Shown here: piece by piece, positions 25,001-32,684 of the stretch
How the letters are laid out: each line of letters begins with the position of its first letter
How positions within the stretch are numbered: the first letter of the stretch is position 1
Source of the DNA: a virus
IMG/VR virus record: IMGVR_UViG_3300025383_000031
Location: 1 to 57,082 of that record
Strand: one strand, 5' to 3'
DNA length: 57,082 nt
Made by a program: the position numbers and the translations under genes
The notes under the pieces: generated by a model
Told to the model about the DNA's origin: nothing
The model's input: the letters and a program-made list of their open reading frames with translations, nothing else
The model's database searches: none

Positions 25001-26908
25001 ACGATAACCATATTCACGCGTCAGACGAGCAGCAATGTCTCGTGCTTGCTCATTATCTGGCGCACGAAACTGTGTAACCGCCTGCTGATTGTTTGATCTG
25101 CGGATAACATACATAGGTTGAATAGATGATACAGTTCGATCACCGCCAATTGATAATGGTTGGCGTGTTAGAATATCATCTGCTTGACCATCACGATCAC
25201 GAGTATCTCTTAACGCTACTAGGTCAAATGAACGACCACTTGCTCGCACTATGCGTGTGGCAATATCATATACATCACTGTAAGTCATTCTTGGAGATAC
25301 TACAAATGATTGCCATGGGTTGCCAGTTATACGACTGATAATCTGAAATGTAATACCACCAATCCCATCGTAATCTACATACGGTGTATCATCATCGTCA
25401 CCACCACCAACATTTGGTTGCGGTGCTTTTGCTTTCTTGGCAAAATCACGCTTGCTTTGTGCTGTTTTAACATAACTTATAAGTGCTGCGCGAGGCATAT
25501 TACCTGTTGCAAATGCTGTGAAATACTTGATAGTATCGGTTTCATCTTTTTTATCAGCAGTAAGCAGTTTGGCAAATTTCTTTTGGTATTCTTGGCGTTC
25601 TGCTTCTGGGTCAAGGGCAATGTTCATAGCATATACAACACGTAACAGTGTGTTTACTACTTCATCAGTATCCATATCAAGCCAGTTACCGCCTGGTGAA
25701 CGAAACTCTACACGATTATCTTTTGTATTGATACTTGTAAACTTGTCAGTATAACCACTGTGAATAAGTTTGGATGCTACTAGATTTAAATTCTGACGCA
25801 TCGCATCAACGGCTTTATTAGCCTTTTCTGGATTTTGTTTAATGAATGAGGCAATCTGTTCAAACGCACTACGAGCGTATGAATTACCAAGACGACCAAA
25901 CTTTTCAAGAATATACTTGTCGCCTAAAAATAGTGCAAGTTTAACATAATCAAGTTTATCTAACTTATAACCTGGTATAGAGATGTTCATATGCAAACCA
26001 GTTTTATCATTGGTATAAGCATTGCCATCTTTTGCCCACGCCTTGACCTTATTGATTTGGTCAATCATAGTTGTGATATCAAGTGGTGGTGATACAAACT
26101 CTAAACCTTCGCCACCTTTGCCACGAGTAGGTTGTAGACTGCTATCTGGTTCAATAACATACGCATCGTTTGGCTTTGCTATGCCGTGATAACTGCCGCT
26201 CTTAATAGTCTTCATACCAACAGCACGACGGAAATCACCTACATCAACAGTAGAGCGAGTTCTGCGGTCATAATAATCAGGTTCAGTCCAGTTTGGCCAA
26301 GATAGCCCAAGACTGCTATTATTTGCCAAATTACTCATATATGCGCCACCATAGTTGTCTTCTAAAAATTGTTCAAGATAGTCGTCAATGTTATCGTCAT
26401 CTTCAAGATTATCTACCCAAGTTTGGAAATATCGTGATTTAAACTCTTCATATGGATCAATCGTATCAATTTCTTTAAATAGTTCTGCTTGATTAGCATA
26501 ATCACGACCATAACGTTGGTCAATAAAATCTTGAATACGGGCGCTAGTATAATTATCCCATAGCGGACCTTCAATATAATCGTTCCATGCGTCATGGATC
26601 AAAGCAGTTGCAAAGTTTACTTCACGACGACTATTGTGGTCGCCAACGAAGAACTGCGTAACATCTTGTACTAATGCACTAAAACTTGCGGTAGAAACAC
26701 GCTCATCTTGGTCATAGTCTGGTTCGCTATCAAAGTCTTCATATGGATCATAATCATCATCTTCCTCTTCTTCAAGATTAGTGACGATAAGTTCAAATTC
26801 AAGACCTGCCTTGGCATTGGGAATCTTTGCCACTGCCGCACGAAGGGCTGACGGACTCATATTCACTTCATTTAGGATTTCTTCAAGGATTAGGTCTTTG
26901 TCGCTCAT
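22082..26908 (-). CDS. Tandem amidoligase polyprotein, putative head cargo (1608 aa)
   Basis: Two copies of an amidoligase_2-type domain (glutamine-synthetase-like fold, ATP-dependent amide-bond formation). Copy 1: GLEFEL at residues 35-40, YVIEPDSSL, GLEFVSPPLD, TGLHMNISI, RVEFRSPGGNW. Copy 2, from about residue 822: VGFETEM, WIFEPDSSL, GIELVSPPMN, TGFHIGVSI, YIEFRSAGGNY. Each copy is preceded by the same leader-like peptide: LILEEILNEVNMSPSALR at the N-terminus and SIEESILNEINMSPTSLE in mid-protein. Prohead-protease cleavage would yield two enzymes. Acidic insertions and repeat-like linker domains follow each copy. Substrates unknown. Late box at 26914. Confidence 0.8.
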   Translation of the reverse strand: MSDKDLILEEILNEVNMSPSALRAAVAKIPNAKAGLEFELIVTNLEEEEDDDYDPYEDFDSEPDYDQDERVSTASFSALVQDVTQFFVGDHNSRREVNFATALIHDAWNDYIEGPLWDNYTSARIQDFIDQRYGRDYANQAELFKEIDTIDPYEEFKSRYFQTWVDNLEDDDNIDDYLEQFLEDNYGGAYMSNLANNSSLGLSWPNWTEPDYYDRRTRSTVDVGDFRRAVGMKTIKSGSYHGIAKPNDAYVIEPDSSLQPTRGKGGEGLEFVSPPLDITTMIDQINKVKAWAKDGNAYTNDKTGLHMNISIPGYKLDKLDYVKLALFLGDKYILEKFGRLGNSYARSAFEQIASFIKQNPEKANKAVDAMRQNLNLVASKLIHSGYTDKFTSINTKDNRVEFRSPGGNWLDMDTDEVVNTLLRVVYAMNIALDPEAERQEYQKKFAKLLTADKKDETDTIKYFTAFATGNMPRAALISYVKTAQSKRDFAKKAKAPQPNVGGGDDDDTPYVDYDGIGGITFQIISRITGNPWQSFVVSPRMTYSDVYDIATRIVRASGRSFDLVALRDTRDRDGQADDILTRQPLSIGGDRTVSSIQPMYVIRRSNNQQAVTQFRAPDNEQARDIAARLTREYGYRDSDWFLSLANDDSNTPIPGAGTQALQLPSGGAATYVVVNRSDGTELLATQAQSFYAATQAAQRFAQERNLPLASIAIRSPNNNNLWDTQGQVIPQPTAQPEQPRQYSQLEIDRGYDITGNAIPANATATSSNITAVEGVKYQIIARGGVVHEFRAASPRGAERYAESWSDEHLGDEDYEVQLAPRNESIEESILNEINMSPTSLEKFADTPFAKSMKVGFETEMYIPGLGGEEGDEEEEEDMDANEDFPGTASYRDRQRDVMDFFVSDYNTRSDVESALESFYEAFSEYQYETYDNEFEGTDDYKDAVQEELGDTPMDEASERELDDAKDNVRTNWMEENEEYTWGRFLSRNSIDDMYDWMRWVNRNTRESLTWPHYTYSRSREEPTTDIGDVVDDFRRTTGYKARASSGYHGATRDESTWIFEPDSSLDSPNDDGDGGIELVSPPMNLEDGLAALENVFDWAKSNDYYTNRTTGFHIGVSIPNQTLENIDHLKVIMLLGDEYVLKAFGRAGSRWTKSSFDQAKREVRGRNARKNVPAILDKMRGGLQDIAKKEINKLLVPRGDRYVSVNIKPNYIEFRSAGGNYFEQYEKIRNTMLRYVRVIGAAADTEDASREYQKKLYKFVSAGIGEKDNTMQLFAKYTAGAIDKEQLVKELRTAQERRKPIAPIGSGPVDGFLENEDGEQVVKINGTAPYDMIEAAVKFAHDRQMPLADVSLRYPGYSMVRVQYYSTNPNEMDSKTIVFIPQVEMYSTYQSEIVKMAAPAAEKHWGVSGLRADRFGVLLLDEYSLQYLRDEMMRITSRGEDRVPSLPPQAAQSNTTASGAATGRAVKYLLKYTDTGQTITSFTYNDPEQAKEHANDIQRRNSSSVRWGGTLGGINGIQMFAVDPDTQEQELFYMGPGEAIVNQPAAELTPAPRPRIANPGGRGEYALFVQGRQISENGTFNSYQDAVRHFTPLANGAGLTGWSVGQLS

Positions 26909-26913
26909 TTATA

Positions 26914-26921
26914 TATTTACC
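26914..26921 (-). promoter_or_regulatory. Late-type promoter box GGTAAATA
   Basis: GGTAAATA, five bases (TATAA), ATG 26908 of the amidoligase polyprotein. It is the same box and spacing as at 12975. Confidence 0.6.
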
Positions 26922-26925
26922 GTTT

Positions 26926-29900
26926 TTAAGGTTTGCGTTGTTTATTCAAATACTGTACTTTTGCGCCATTTTCATCTGGTTCAACCTCACGATCCCAAGG
27001 AAATGTGGCTACCTGACGGTCAGGATAATCATTGCCGCCACCAACAGTTCCTATGATAGAACCAGCGTGTTCATTTTGTTGCGGTCCAAATTTCTTTATA
27101 AACTTTGCTTTGTCTTTTGGCATTTCGTAGTCTAATGAAATTTGGTTATCAATTCTGCCTCGCTCATCAACTATTATATCAACTGCAATATGCTTAAATC
27201 CAAGTGCAGTTTGTGCATATACACGATACATCTTTTTAAGGTCAGGCAAGAAACCTTGAACAAAAAACGAAACGGTTGCTTTTGCAAAACGCACATATCC
27301 AAGTTTAAATGCTTCTTCATATCCATCAATGTCTTTACTATAAAGCCATCCCAGATGTTCTTCCTTCGTAACATATTCAACTTTGCGATTAGGCAAAATC
27401 CAACCATGTGTTTCATTCGGGTCAAGTGCTTCTTCAATGCTTTCACTTTGTTGTGCTTCTGCATCCCACTTCTTGTGTAAGAATGTTAGCAAACCTTTTA
27501 CATCGCTAGCACCGATTTTGCGCATTGCTGCAATAATTTTAGTTGCTGCTTCATAACCACTGTTGCCTGGCTTACGAGCATTGGTAATTTCATTACGTAA
27601 CCCAAGGTCATCAGCAAACTGACCACCGCTCCAATAGGTTAAACTATAACGCAGTTTATTTGCTTCTTTGGATAACTCACTGCGTTTCTTCTTAAAGATA
27701 AGTTCTAACCAAGGAGCAAGATATTTCTTACCATTAAAGGTGCTTATATAACCAGTCTTCTTTTGACCACGAATTAAATCTTGGGCTTTGCTTACTGGTA
27801 TTGCTCGTTTGGTGTCCTGTAACTTCCACGCATTTTCATTGCTATAAAGATAAGTTGGTAAGCCACGCTTCTTTGCTACAATCATTAACTGACGAGTAGT
27901 TGGGCTTGCAAATTCACCTGCTTCTTTAAGCAAAATATGAACGGCTGTAATAGCATCTGCTGGTATTGTTGGCTCACGTGAGAATACACGGTCTTCGCTT
28001 TCACTGTGCTTTTGCTTATCAAATCCTGCCCAATAGTCAATTGCTTTAACTGGATAACGACGATTAAACCAATTGCCATCAAGATTAAACATAACAGCAG
28101 TGCCGCCAGTAAATTCGTGATAACCGCCTACTTTGCTGCGAGTGGTAGATAAGAAATAGTTATAACCTTTTGGCGCATACTGATCTTCTACACTACCAGT
28201 AGAAATGCTCAACATAAACTCATTGTTTTTAAGAATGTTTAATGCTGCCCCTACACTGCCTGTATAGTGGAACAGCACTGGTGATGCTGCTTCGTCAATT
28301 TGTGATTCTGCTACTAATTCATTCTTTGTGATAGATTTCATAATCGGTAGATAGCGTGGTTGAACTTTTTCCATATCTTCACGATGTATGTCAAGATGAC
28401 CTTTGCGAATAAGTTCTGCGTGATACATAAAATCACCAAAACCATCTTCTTCTTGTGAAATATGTTGATTGGCATAGTCTTCAAGTTCTTGTGCTATTGC
28501 CAACATGTTGCTATTTGGTTCAATAGTTTCATCTAAATCTTTACGATGACTGCGCTTGTAATATGAACACCAACCATTTGGCGCAATCTTACCACTAACA
28601 GCCGAACAACCATGAGGAGGACGCCACATAGTGCAATGATCACAACGTTGACCATTGCGAGGCATATCCTGGTACTTTGCTACGGCTTTGGTTGATTTTT
28701 CTGCTGCTTCATCTAAATTTTCATTTGCCAAGTCAGGAGCAACCATATAACTGTTCTTGGAACCTGGTGGAAATTCAAAACGTTCCATGCCTTTCTCACG
28801 AGCAGCGGCACGAGCCTTCTTGAACATTAGCGTCCACCAGCGGCGATTAGCATAATCTTTATTGCCCATATAGGCTTTTGGATCAGTAATGCGCAACTCT
28901 GCCCATTGGTCAGGAGTTAGGTCTTCATCTAATTCATACTTTGGCAAACCATATAAATCAAGGTCTGTGCCGTGTGTAGAACCATAATCGGTATCGTCCT
29001 TATTAGGTTCATATGGTTTGCGACCACGTTTTACAAGTTTAGGATTATCGCCCCAATCGCCACCAATGCCTGGTGCTTCGGTAACAATGCCCATTGCCTT
29101 TAACATAGCACGAGCAACTACACGGTCTTTTTCTTTTTCTACTTCTGGCAACTGTGCATAAGTTTGTTGGGCAAGAGCATAACGTTTCTTTTTCTTGTCG
29201 GGAATAGTTGGAGTATCTAACTGCAACTTGCCCATATAATCAGCCACGGCAGTTTTATTCCAACCATCGTGGATAGCATTAGCAATTGCTTCTACATCTG
29301 TAATGCCACTATCAATCATACGCTTTGCAGCAGTGGCACTTTCAATGTTTGCCAACCAACCAAAGTTATTGGTAGGTGTAGATAAACCATAGTGATAAGC
29401 ATCATCAAGTGCTTTATCACTTATGTGTGCAAGTTGTTCTACTGATAGGCTTTCACGGATAATGCTTTCACTGATAATACTTTCTTCAACTGTCTCACTT
29501 AGTCCCATGCCACTACGAACTGCTTGGAATAGTGTTTTACCATCTACCATAATATTTTGTGGCACACGGGTAGCACGTTCAAATGCTTCTGGGTCACCAA
29601 TCTTCGCTGCTTCACGAGCATTTGTAGCACTCGTTAAGCGAGGGCTTTCCATAAAGGATAACGGTTCAAACTGATAGAAACCGTGTGCTACTTGCTTGCC
29701 GTTGTATTGTTCCAATACTGGTCGCATTGATGCCATATCGTCTTCACCAGCCACGAAAGTGGCACTACGGAAGCCTTTGTCATAAAGATATGCGGCTGCT
29801 TGTAAGAATGTTTTAATTGAGGGGTCTTCAACGAGATGTCCTTGTGTTTGTGGATAAAGTGTTTTTACCCATTTTACTTTTTGATCATAGGTAAGAGGAT

Positions 29901-30078
29901 TCTTTTTAGTATCTTGACTTTTACTAAGGAATAATGCCCAACTGCCTTTCTTTGCCACGCTGGCAAGAGTATTAATTAACCCTTCGTGTCCAAAGTGCGG
30001 AGGGTTCATACGTCCAAATGCAAATGAAATATGCGGATTTGGTGCTTCGTTAAAAATGGTGCGATGGCTTAAGGTCAT
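26926..30078 (-). CDS. Multidomain head-cargo polyprotein: NMNAT-like, HiPIP-like, possible ART-like (1050 aa)
   Basis: Leader MTLSHRTIFNEAPNPH (IFNEA, residues 8-12). Residues 15-190 are a nucleotidylyltransferase of the NMNAT/cytidylyltransferase family: FGRMNPPHFGHEGL with HFGH at 28-31, and TSATNAR at 149-155. Residues 477-510 carry a HiPIP-like cysteine pattern (CDHC, GCSAVSG, NGWCSYY). Residues 600-715 may be ADP-ribosyltransferase-like: VLFHYTGSV, NYFLSTTRSK, SESEDRVFS. Leader-like sites recur at 199-210 (IISESIIRES), 331-335 (IVTEA), 455-458 (LDEA), 594-597 (IDEA) and 881-884 (IEEA), between domains. This suggests cleavage into several injected proteins. The NMNAT call is good; the ART call is tentative. 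Confidence 0.75.
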   Translation of the reverse strand: MTLSHRTIFNEAPNPHISFAFGRMNPPHFGHEGLINTLASVAKKGSWALFLSKSQDTKKNPLTYDQKVKWVKTLYPQTQGHLVEDPSIKTFLQAAAYLYDKGFRSATFVAGEDDMASMRPVLEQYNGKQVAHGFYQFEPLSFMESPRLTSATNAREAAKIGDPEAFERATRVPQNIMVDGKTLFQAVRSGMGLSETVEESIISESIIRESLSVEQLAHISDKALDDAYHYGLSTPTNNFGWLANIESATAAKRMIDSGITDVEAIANAIHDGWNKTAVADYMGKLQLDTPTIPDKKKKRYALAQQTYAQLPEVEKEKDRVVARAMLKAMGIVTEAPGIGGDWGDNPKLVKRGRKPYEPNKDDTDYGSTHGTDLDLYGLPKYELDEDLTPDQWAELRITDPKAYMGNKDYANRRWWTLMFKKARAAAREKGMERFEFPPGSKNSYMVAPDLANENLDEAAEKSTKAVAKYQDMPRNGQRCDHCTMWRPPHGCSAVSGKIAPNGWCSYYKRSHRKDLDETIEPNSNMLAIAQELEDYANQHISQEEDGFGDFMYHAELIRKGHLDIHREDMEKVQPRYLPIMKSITKNELVAESQIDEAASPVLFHYTGSVGAALNILKNNEFMLSISTGSVEDQYAPKGYNYFLSTTRSKVGGYHEFTGGTAVMFNLDGNWFNRRYPVKAIDYWAGFDKQKHSESEDRVFSREPTIPADAITAVHILLKEAGEFASPTTRQLMIVAKKRGLPTYLYSNENAWKLQDTKRAIPVSKAQDLIRGQKKTGYISTFNGKKYLAPWLELIFKKKRSELSKEANKLRYSLTYWSGGQFADDLGLRNEITNARKPGNSGYEAATKIIAAMRKIGASDVKGLLTFLHKKWDAEAQQSESIEEALDPNETHGWILPNRKVEYVTKEEHLGWLYSKDIDGYEEAFKLGYVRFAKATVSFFVQGFLPDLKKMYRVYAQTALGFKHIAVDIIVDERGRIDNQISLDYEMPKDKAKFIKKFGPQQNEHAGSIIGTVGGGNDYPDRQVATFPWDREVEPDENGAKVQYLNKQRKP

Positions 30079-30089
30079 TATACAATCCA

Positions 30090-30104
30090 GATAAAATATT
30101 TATC
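30090..30104 (-). promoter_or_regulatory. Late box GATAAATA inside a perfect hairpin
   Basis: On the minus strand GATAAA, loop TAT, TTTATC. The late box GATAAATA (30097-30104) forms the 5' arm and loop. RNA starting downstream of the box would lack the 5' arm. ATG 30078 follows, with a weak CTGGA site. Confidence 0.55.
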
Positions 30105-30121
30105 TGTATAATGGGTAGGGG

Positions 30122-31249
30122 TTAATTTGGTGTCCAGCGATGACGAGGCACAAGTTTAATATTAGGTTCGCCATAATTAACATAACCTTCGCCACCTTTT
30201 TGACCTTTGGTAGTTTGTTGAATATCGCCACCTTCACTATCTAATTGGTCAATAATTTGATTCTTAACCGTGCGAAGATTTTCTAATACCGCAAATGTAG
30301 CAATAAATCCTCGTTGATTTTGCGCAATCCAGTCTTGAATTTTTTGTTGCATTGGCGCAGATTGCCTGCTACTGCTAGTTAGCCAAGTTATAAATTCACT
30401 TGCAAGGTCATTTGTTCTGCCAACCCTTGCCATCTGATTGTTAAAGTTATAAAGAACGCCTTTAAATCCTGCCATTTTCATAGCAGCAAGGCGTTCATCA
30501 TTTAAAAAATTATCAATAGCAACTTTATTTGCAGCAACATATTTCTGTAAGTCTTGTAATTTTTTTGTATCAATTTTAACGGGTTGCTGTGCATATTTTG
30601 GACCCAACACAATTAAACCTTGTGTTTTATTAAATGGCGTAAAATCATCAATAGGTTGCTGTTGATCATCGCCCATACCAAACTGTGGAAAGTATGCATG
30701 TCCTACAACTGCTGCGGTTGCTTTTGATATACGTTGGCCAAGTTCAGTTGATTGTGGTACGCTATAGGTAACATTGTTTGGTGTAAATGTGTATGCATTA
30801 TTTTCTAATTGGGGACGACGCATAAACAATAAATCACCATACACATAACCACGAAAATCTTGTGGAGTTGCTGCTTCAAACAGCGCCCATAGACTAGCAT
30901 ACTCATTAGCAAAACGCATACGTTCATCTTCTTTATCGGGCGTAACATTGCCAGTACTCATGATAAATTTAACAAGTTCTGCTGGACTTTGACTTTTTCC
31001 GCTGCTATCGGGTTTTAACCAACCATTGTGTCCAACCATGATAAATTTACCATTTGGCTCACGTCCCCAATATACTTGAGGTTTGCCATCCCATTTCCAA
31101 CGCACGGTTTGTGGATTGCTTGCGAGAGCGGAAAGACGAGAAATGGCAGTAGATGCACCATCACTGCCATTTATCAATACCAAATCTTCTACGTGCTGAA
31201 ATGCACGTCCTACTTTTGGTGCCTCGTTTACTATCTGATTTATGAACAT
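30122..31249 (-). CDS. Putative ligase-like nucleotidyltransferase, head cargo (375 aa)
   Basis: Leader MFINQIVNEAPKVG, almost the same as the sites IFNEAP and IVTEAP in the next gene. The body has the motif order of covalent nucleotidyltransferases (DNA/RNA ligases): motif I-like VRWKWDGKPQVYWG (Lys in K-x-D-G, near residue 54), motif III-like YVYGDLLFMRR, motif IV-like TQGLIVLGPKY and PVKIDTKK near motif V. It also resembles a conserved T4-like phage family of unknown function that I cannot name with certainty. ATG 31249 lies four bases after an exact TATAAATA. A TTG three bases earlier is the alternative start. Confidence 0.65.
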   Translation of the reverse strand: MFINQIVNEAPKVGRAFQHVEDLVLINGSDGASTAISRLSALASNPQTVRWKWDGKPQVYWGREPNGKFIMVGHNGWLKPDSSGKSQSPAELVKFIMSTGNVTPDKEDERMRFANEYASLWALFEAATPQDFRGYVYGDLLFMRRPQLENNAYTFTPNNVTYSVPQSTELGQRISKATAAVVGHAYFPQFGMGDDQQQPIDDFTPFNKTQGLIVLGPKYAQQPVKIDTKKLQDLQKYVAANKVAIDNFLNDERLAAMKMAGFKGVLYNFNNQMARVGRTNDLASEFITWLTSSSRQSAPMQQKIQDWIAQNQRGFIATFAVLENLRTVKNQIIDQLDSEGGDIQQTTKGQKGGEGYVNYGEPNIKLVPRHRWTPN

Positions 31250-31253
31250 CAAA

Positions 31254-31261
31254 TATTTATA
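31254..31261 (-). promoter_or_regulatory. Late promoter TATAAATA
   Basis: An exact T4-late consensus, four bases before ATG 31249. It overlaps the stop of the next upstream gene (31257). Confidence 0.68.
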
Positions 31262-31736
31262 GGTTTTCTAAGAACCACATATAGGTAGGAACACTAATAG
31301 TTAAACGCCATTCACCATTTAAACCAATAACATTGAGTTTTTCTGGTAACGGTTCATCTTCATATATTGGTTTGCCACCTTTTGTACCAATTTGTTTGTA
31401 GAATCTGCTATTAAAATATGCAAGCCATTCTAATTCAATTTCATCAATTTCAACTTCTTTAATCCACAAAAGTTGATCAGATAAAATATTGCCGCTATCA
31501 TCTACTTCGGTATGTTTTGGTTTTTTGTTAAGCAATCGAATCTTTAACTCATGCTCACCTTCTGGCAATTCTTTAGAAAAAGAAACAGATTTAATTTCTT
31601 TATTACTTTCTAATTCAGAAACTTGTCCGCTTTCAATTGATTCATCATCAATTAAAATTTCATAACTTGGCGGCTCATTGTGCCAAGTACTACTAAACTG
31701 GATTTTAAATTCTACTGTTTCTAAATCATCAGACAT
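31257..31736 (-). CDS. Beta-sandwich, carbohydrate-binding-module-like protein (159 aa)
   Basis: Starts MSDDLETVEFKIQFSSTWHN. Residues 8-75 read like a small beta-sandwich: PPSYEILIDDESIESGQV, then SVSFSKELPEGEHELKIRLL. This is reminiscent of calcium-dependent xylan-binding CBM-like domains seen in phage proteins. The C-terminal half is aromatic (WLAYFNSRFYKQIG; VPTYMWFLENL). Probably a virion or glycan-contact protein. No leader. Confidence 0.55.
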   Translation of the reverse strand: MSDDLETVEFKIQFSSTWHNEPPSYEILIDDESIESGQVSELESNKEIKSVSFSKELPEGEHELKIRLLNKKPKHTEVDDSGNILSDQLLWIKEVEIDEIELEWLAYFNSRFYKQIGTKGGKPIYEDEPLPEKLNVIGLNGEWRLTISVPTYMWFLENL

Positions 31737-31741
31737 AAAGA

Positions 31742-32608
31742 TTAACCTTTTTTCTTACCTAACTTTAATTTAATTGGCTGTGGCGAAGCAGTTGGAGTTG
31801 CGGGTGCTGCTTGTGCCTGTGGGTCAAGATGATGTGGGCCACCATTTGAAGTTTGGTTGAGCAGAACTTTCTTAAGTTCTTCAACATTTCCCTCATACTT
31901 GTGATAACCAGTATGGTCAAGTTTAATGCCAGTGTCGGCAAAAATCTTACCACCTGCCATACGCCATAGATAACAGAATGTCCAATCTTCGGAAAGATAG
32001 TTATCATCCTTGTCAATCATAGTATCAAACAAGCCATACATAAGTGGCTCATACTGCGCACCAATGCCGATATTATCACGATACTTAAGTTCTGGATGCA
32101 GGTTAATCAATTGTTCAATAACCTGACGCTTTACCATCATGAAGCCTGTTCCAAGGGTTGAAACTTCAACAAGATCACCCATAGTAATTGGATTTGGAAC
32201 TGTGTTAATAACATAGCGAATTGGGATACGCTTCATTGGATATACGCCACCGACGACATCTTGATTGGCGAGTAGCAAACGAATGATCGCTTCTGGATCA
32301 AATCCAAGATCAACGTCAATAAACATTAGGTGTGTTGCTGCTTGGTTAAACAAAAACTTTGCAACAAGGTTGTTTCGCCCACGAGTAATAAGTGATTCAT
32401 TAACCATCGTATCAATAGAATAGTTAAGTCCCATCTTACCCGCAATAATGCCAAACTTAATCATTGCAATAAAAGTTGCTTCATTGCATAGACCACCATA
32501 CATTGGTAGGCAGAAATGAATATGTTGTTTTCTTAAAAAATCTAATGCCTCTGGCGGCAAACCAAACGTATTATCTTGTGGTGGTTGTTGATTAATTTCT
32601 TCTGTCAT
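31742..32608 (-). CDS. GT-A family glycosyltransferase (288 aa)
   Basis: Residues 30-250 match phage GT2-like glycosyltransferases: IHFCLPMYGGLCNEATF at the start of the Rossmann-like half, LITRGRNNLVAKFLF, HLMFIDVDLGFDPEAI (the D-x-D metal and sugar-nucleotide motif) and VVGGVYPMKR. STLGTGFMMVKRQV follows, and LSEDWTFCYLWRMAGGKIFA supplies the acceptor-side E-D-W. The tail is Pro/Ala-rich, ending in a lysine patch. It may glycosylate DNA or virion proteins. Confidence 0.8.
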   Translation of the reverse strand: MTEEINQQPPQDNTFGLPPEALDFLRKQHIHFCLPMYGGLCNEATFIAMIKFGIIAGKMGLNYSIDTMVNESLITRGRNNLVAKFLFNQAATHLMFIDVDLGFDPEAIIRLLLANQDVVGGVYPMKRIPIRYVINTVPNPITMGDLVEVSTLGTGFMMVKRQVIEQLINLHPELKYRDNIGIGAQYEPLMYGLFDTMIDKDDNYLSEDWTFCYLWRMAGGKIFADTGIKLDHTGYHKYEGNVEELKKVLLNQTSNGGPHHLDPQAQAAPATPTASPQPIKLKLGKKKG

Positions 32609-32655
32609 TGACTCTTTCCATTAAGTGTAGATATTATTATATATCTACTATAGCA

Positions 32656-32684
32656 AGTGTAACAGAATTTTTATGTATTGTAAA
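32656..32684 (-). promoter_or_regulatory. Possible sigma70-like promoter
   Basis: TTTACA (32679-32684), 17 bases, TACACT (32656-32661), upstream of ATG 32608. An alternative -10 TATAGT lies at 32647-32652 with no well-spaced -35. A weaker match than the others. Confidence 0.35.
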
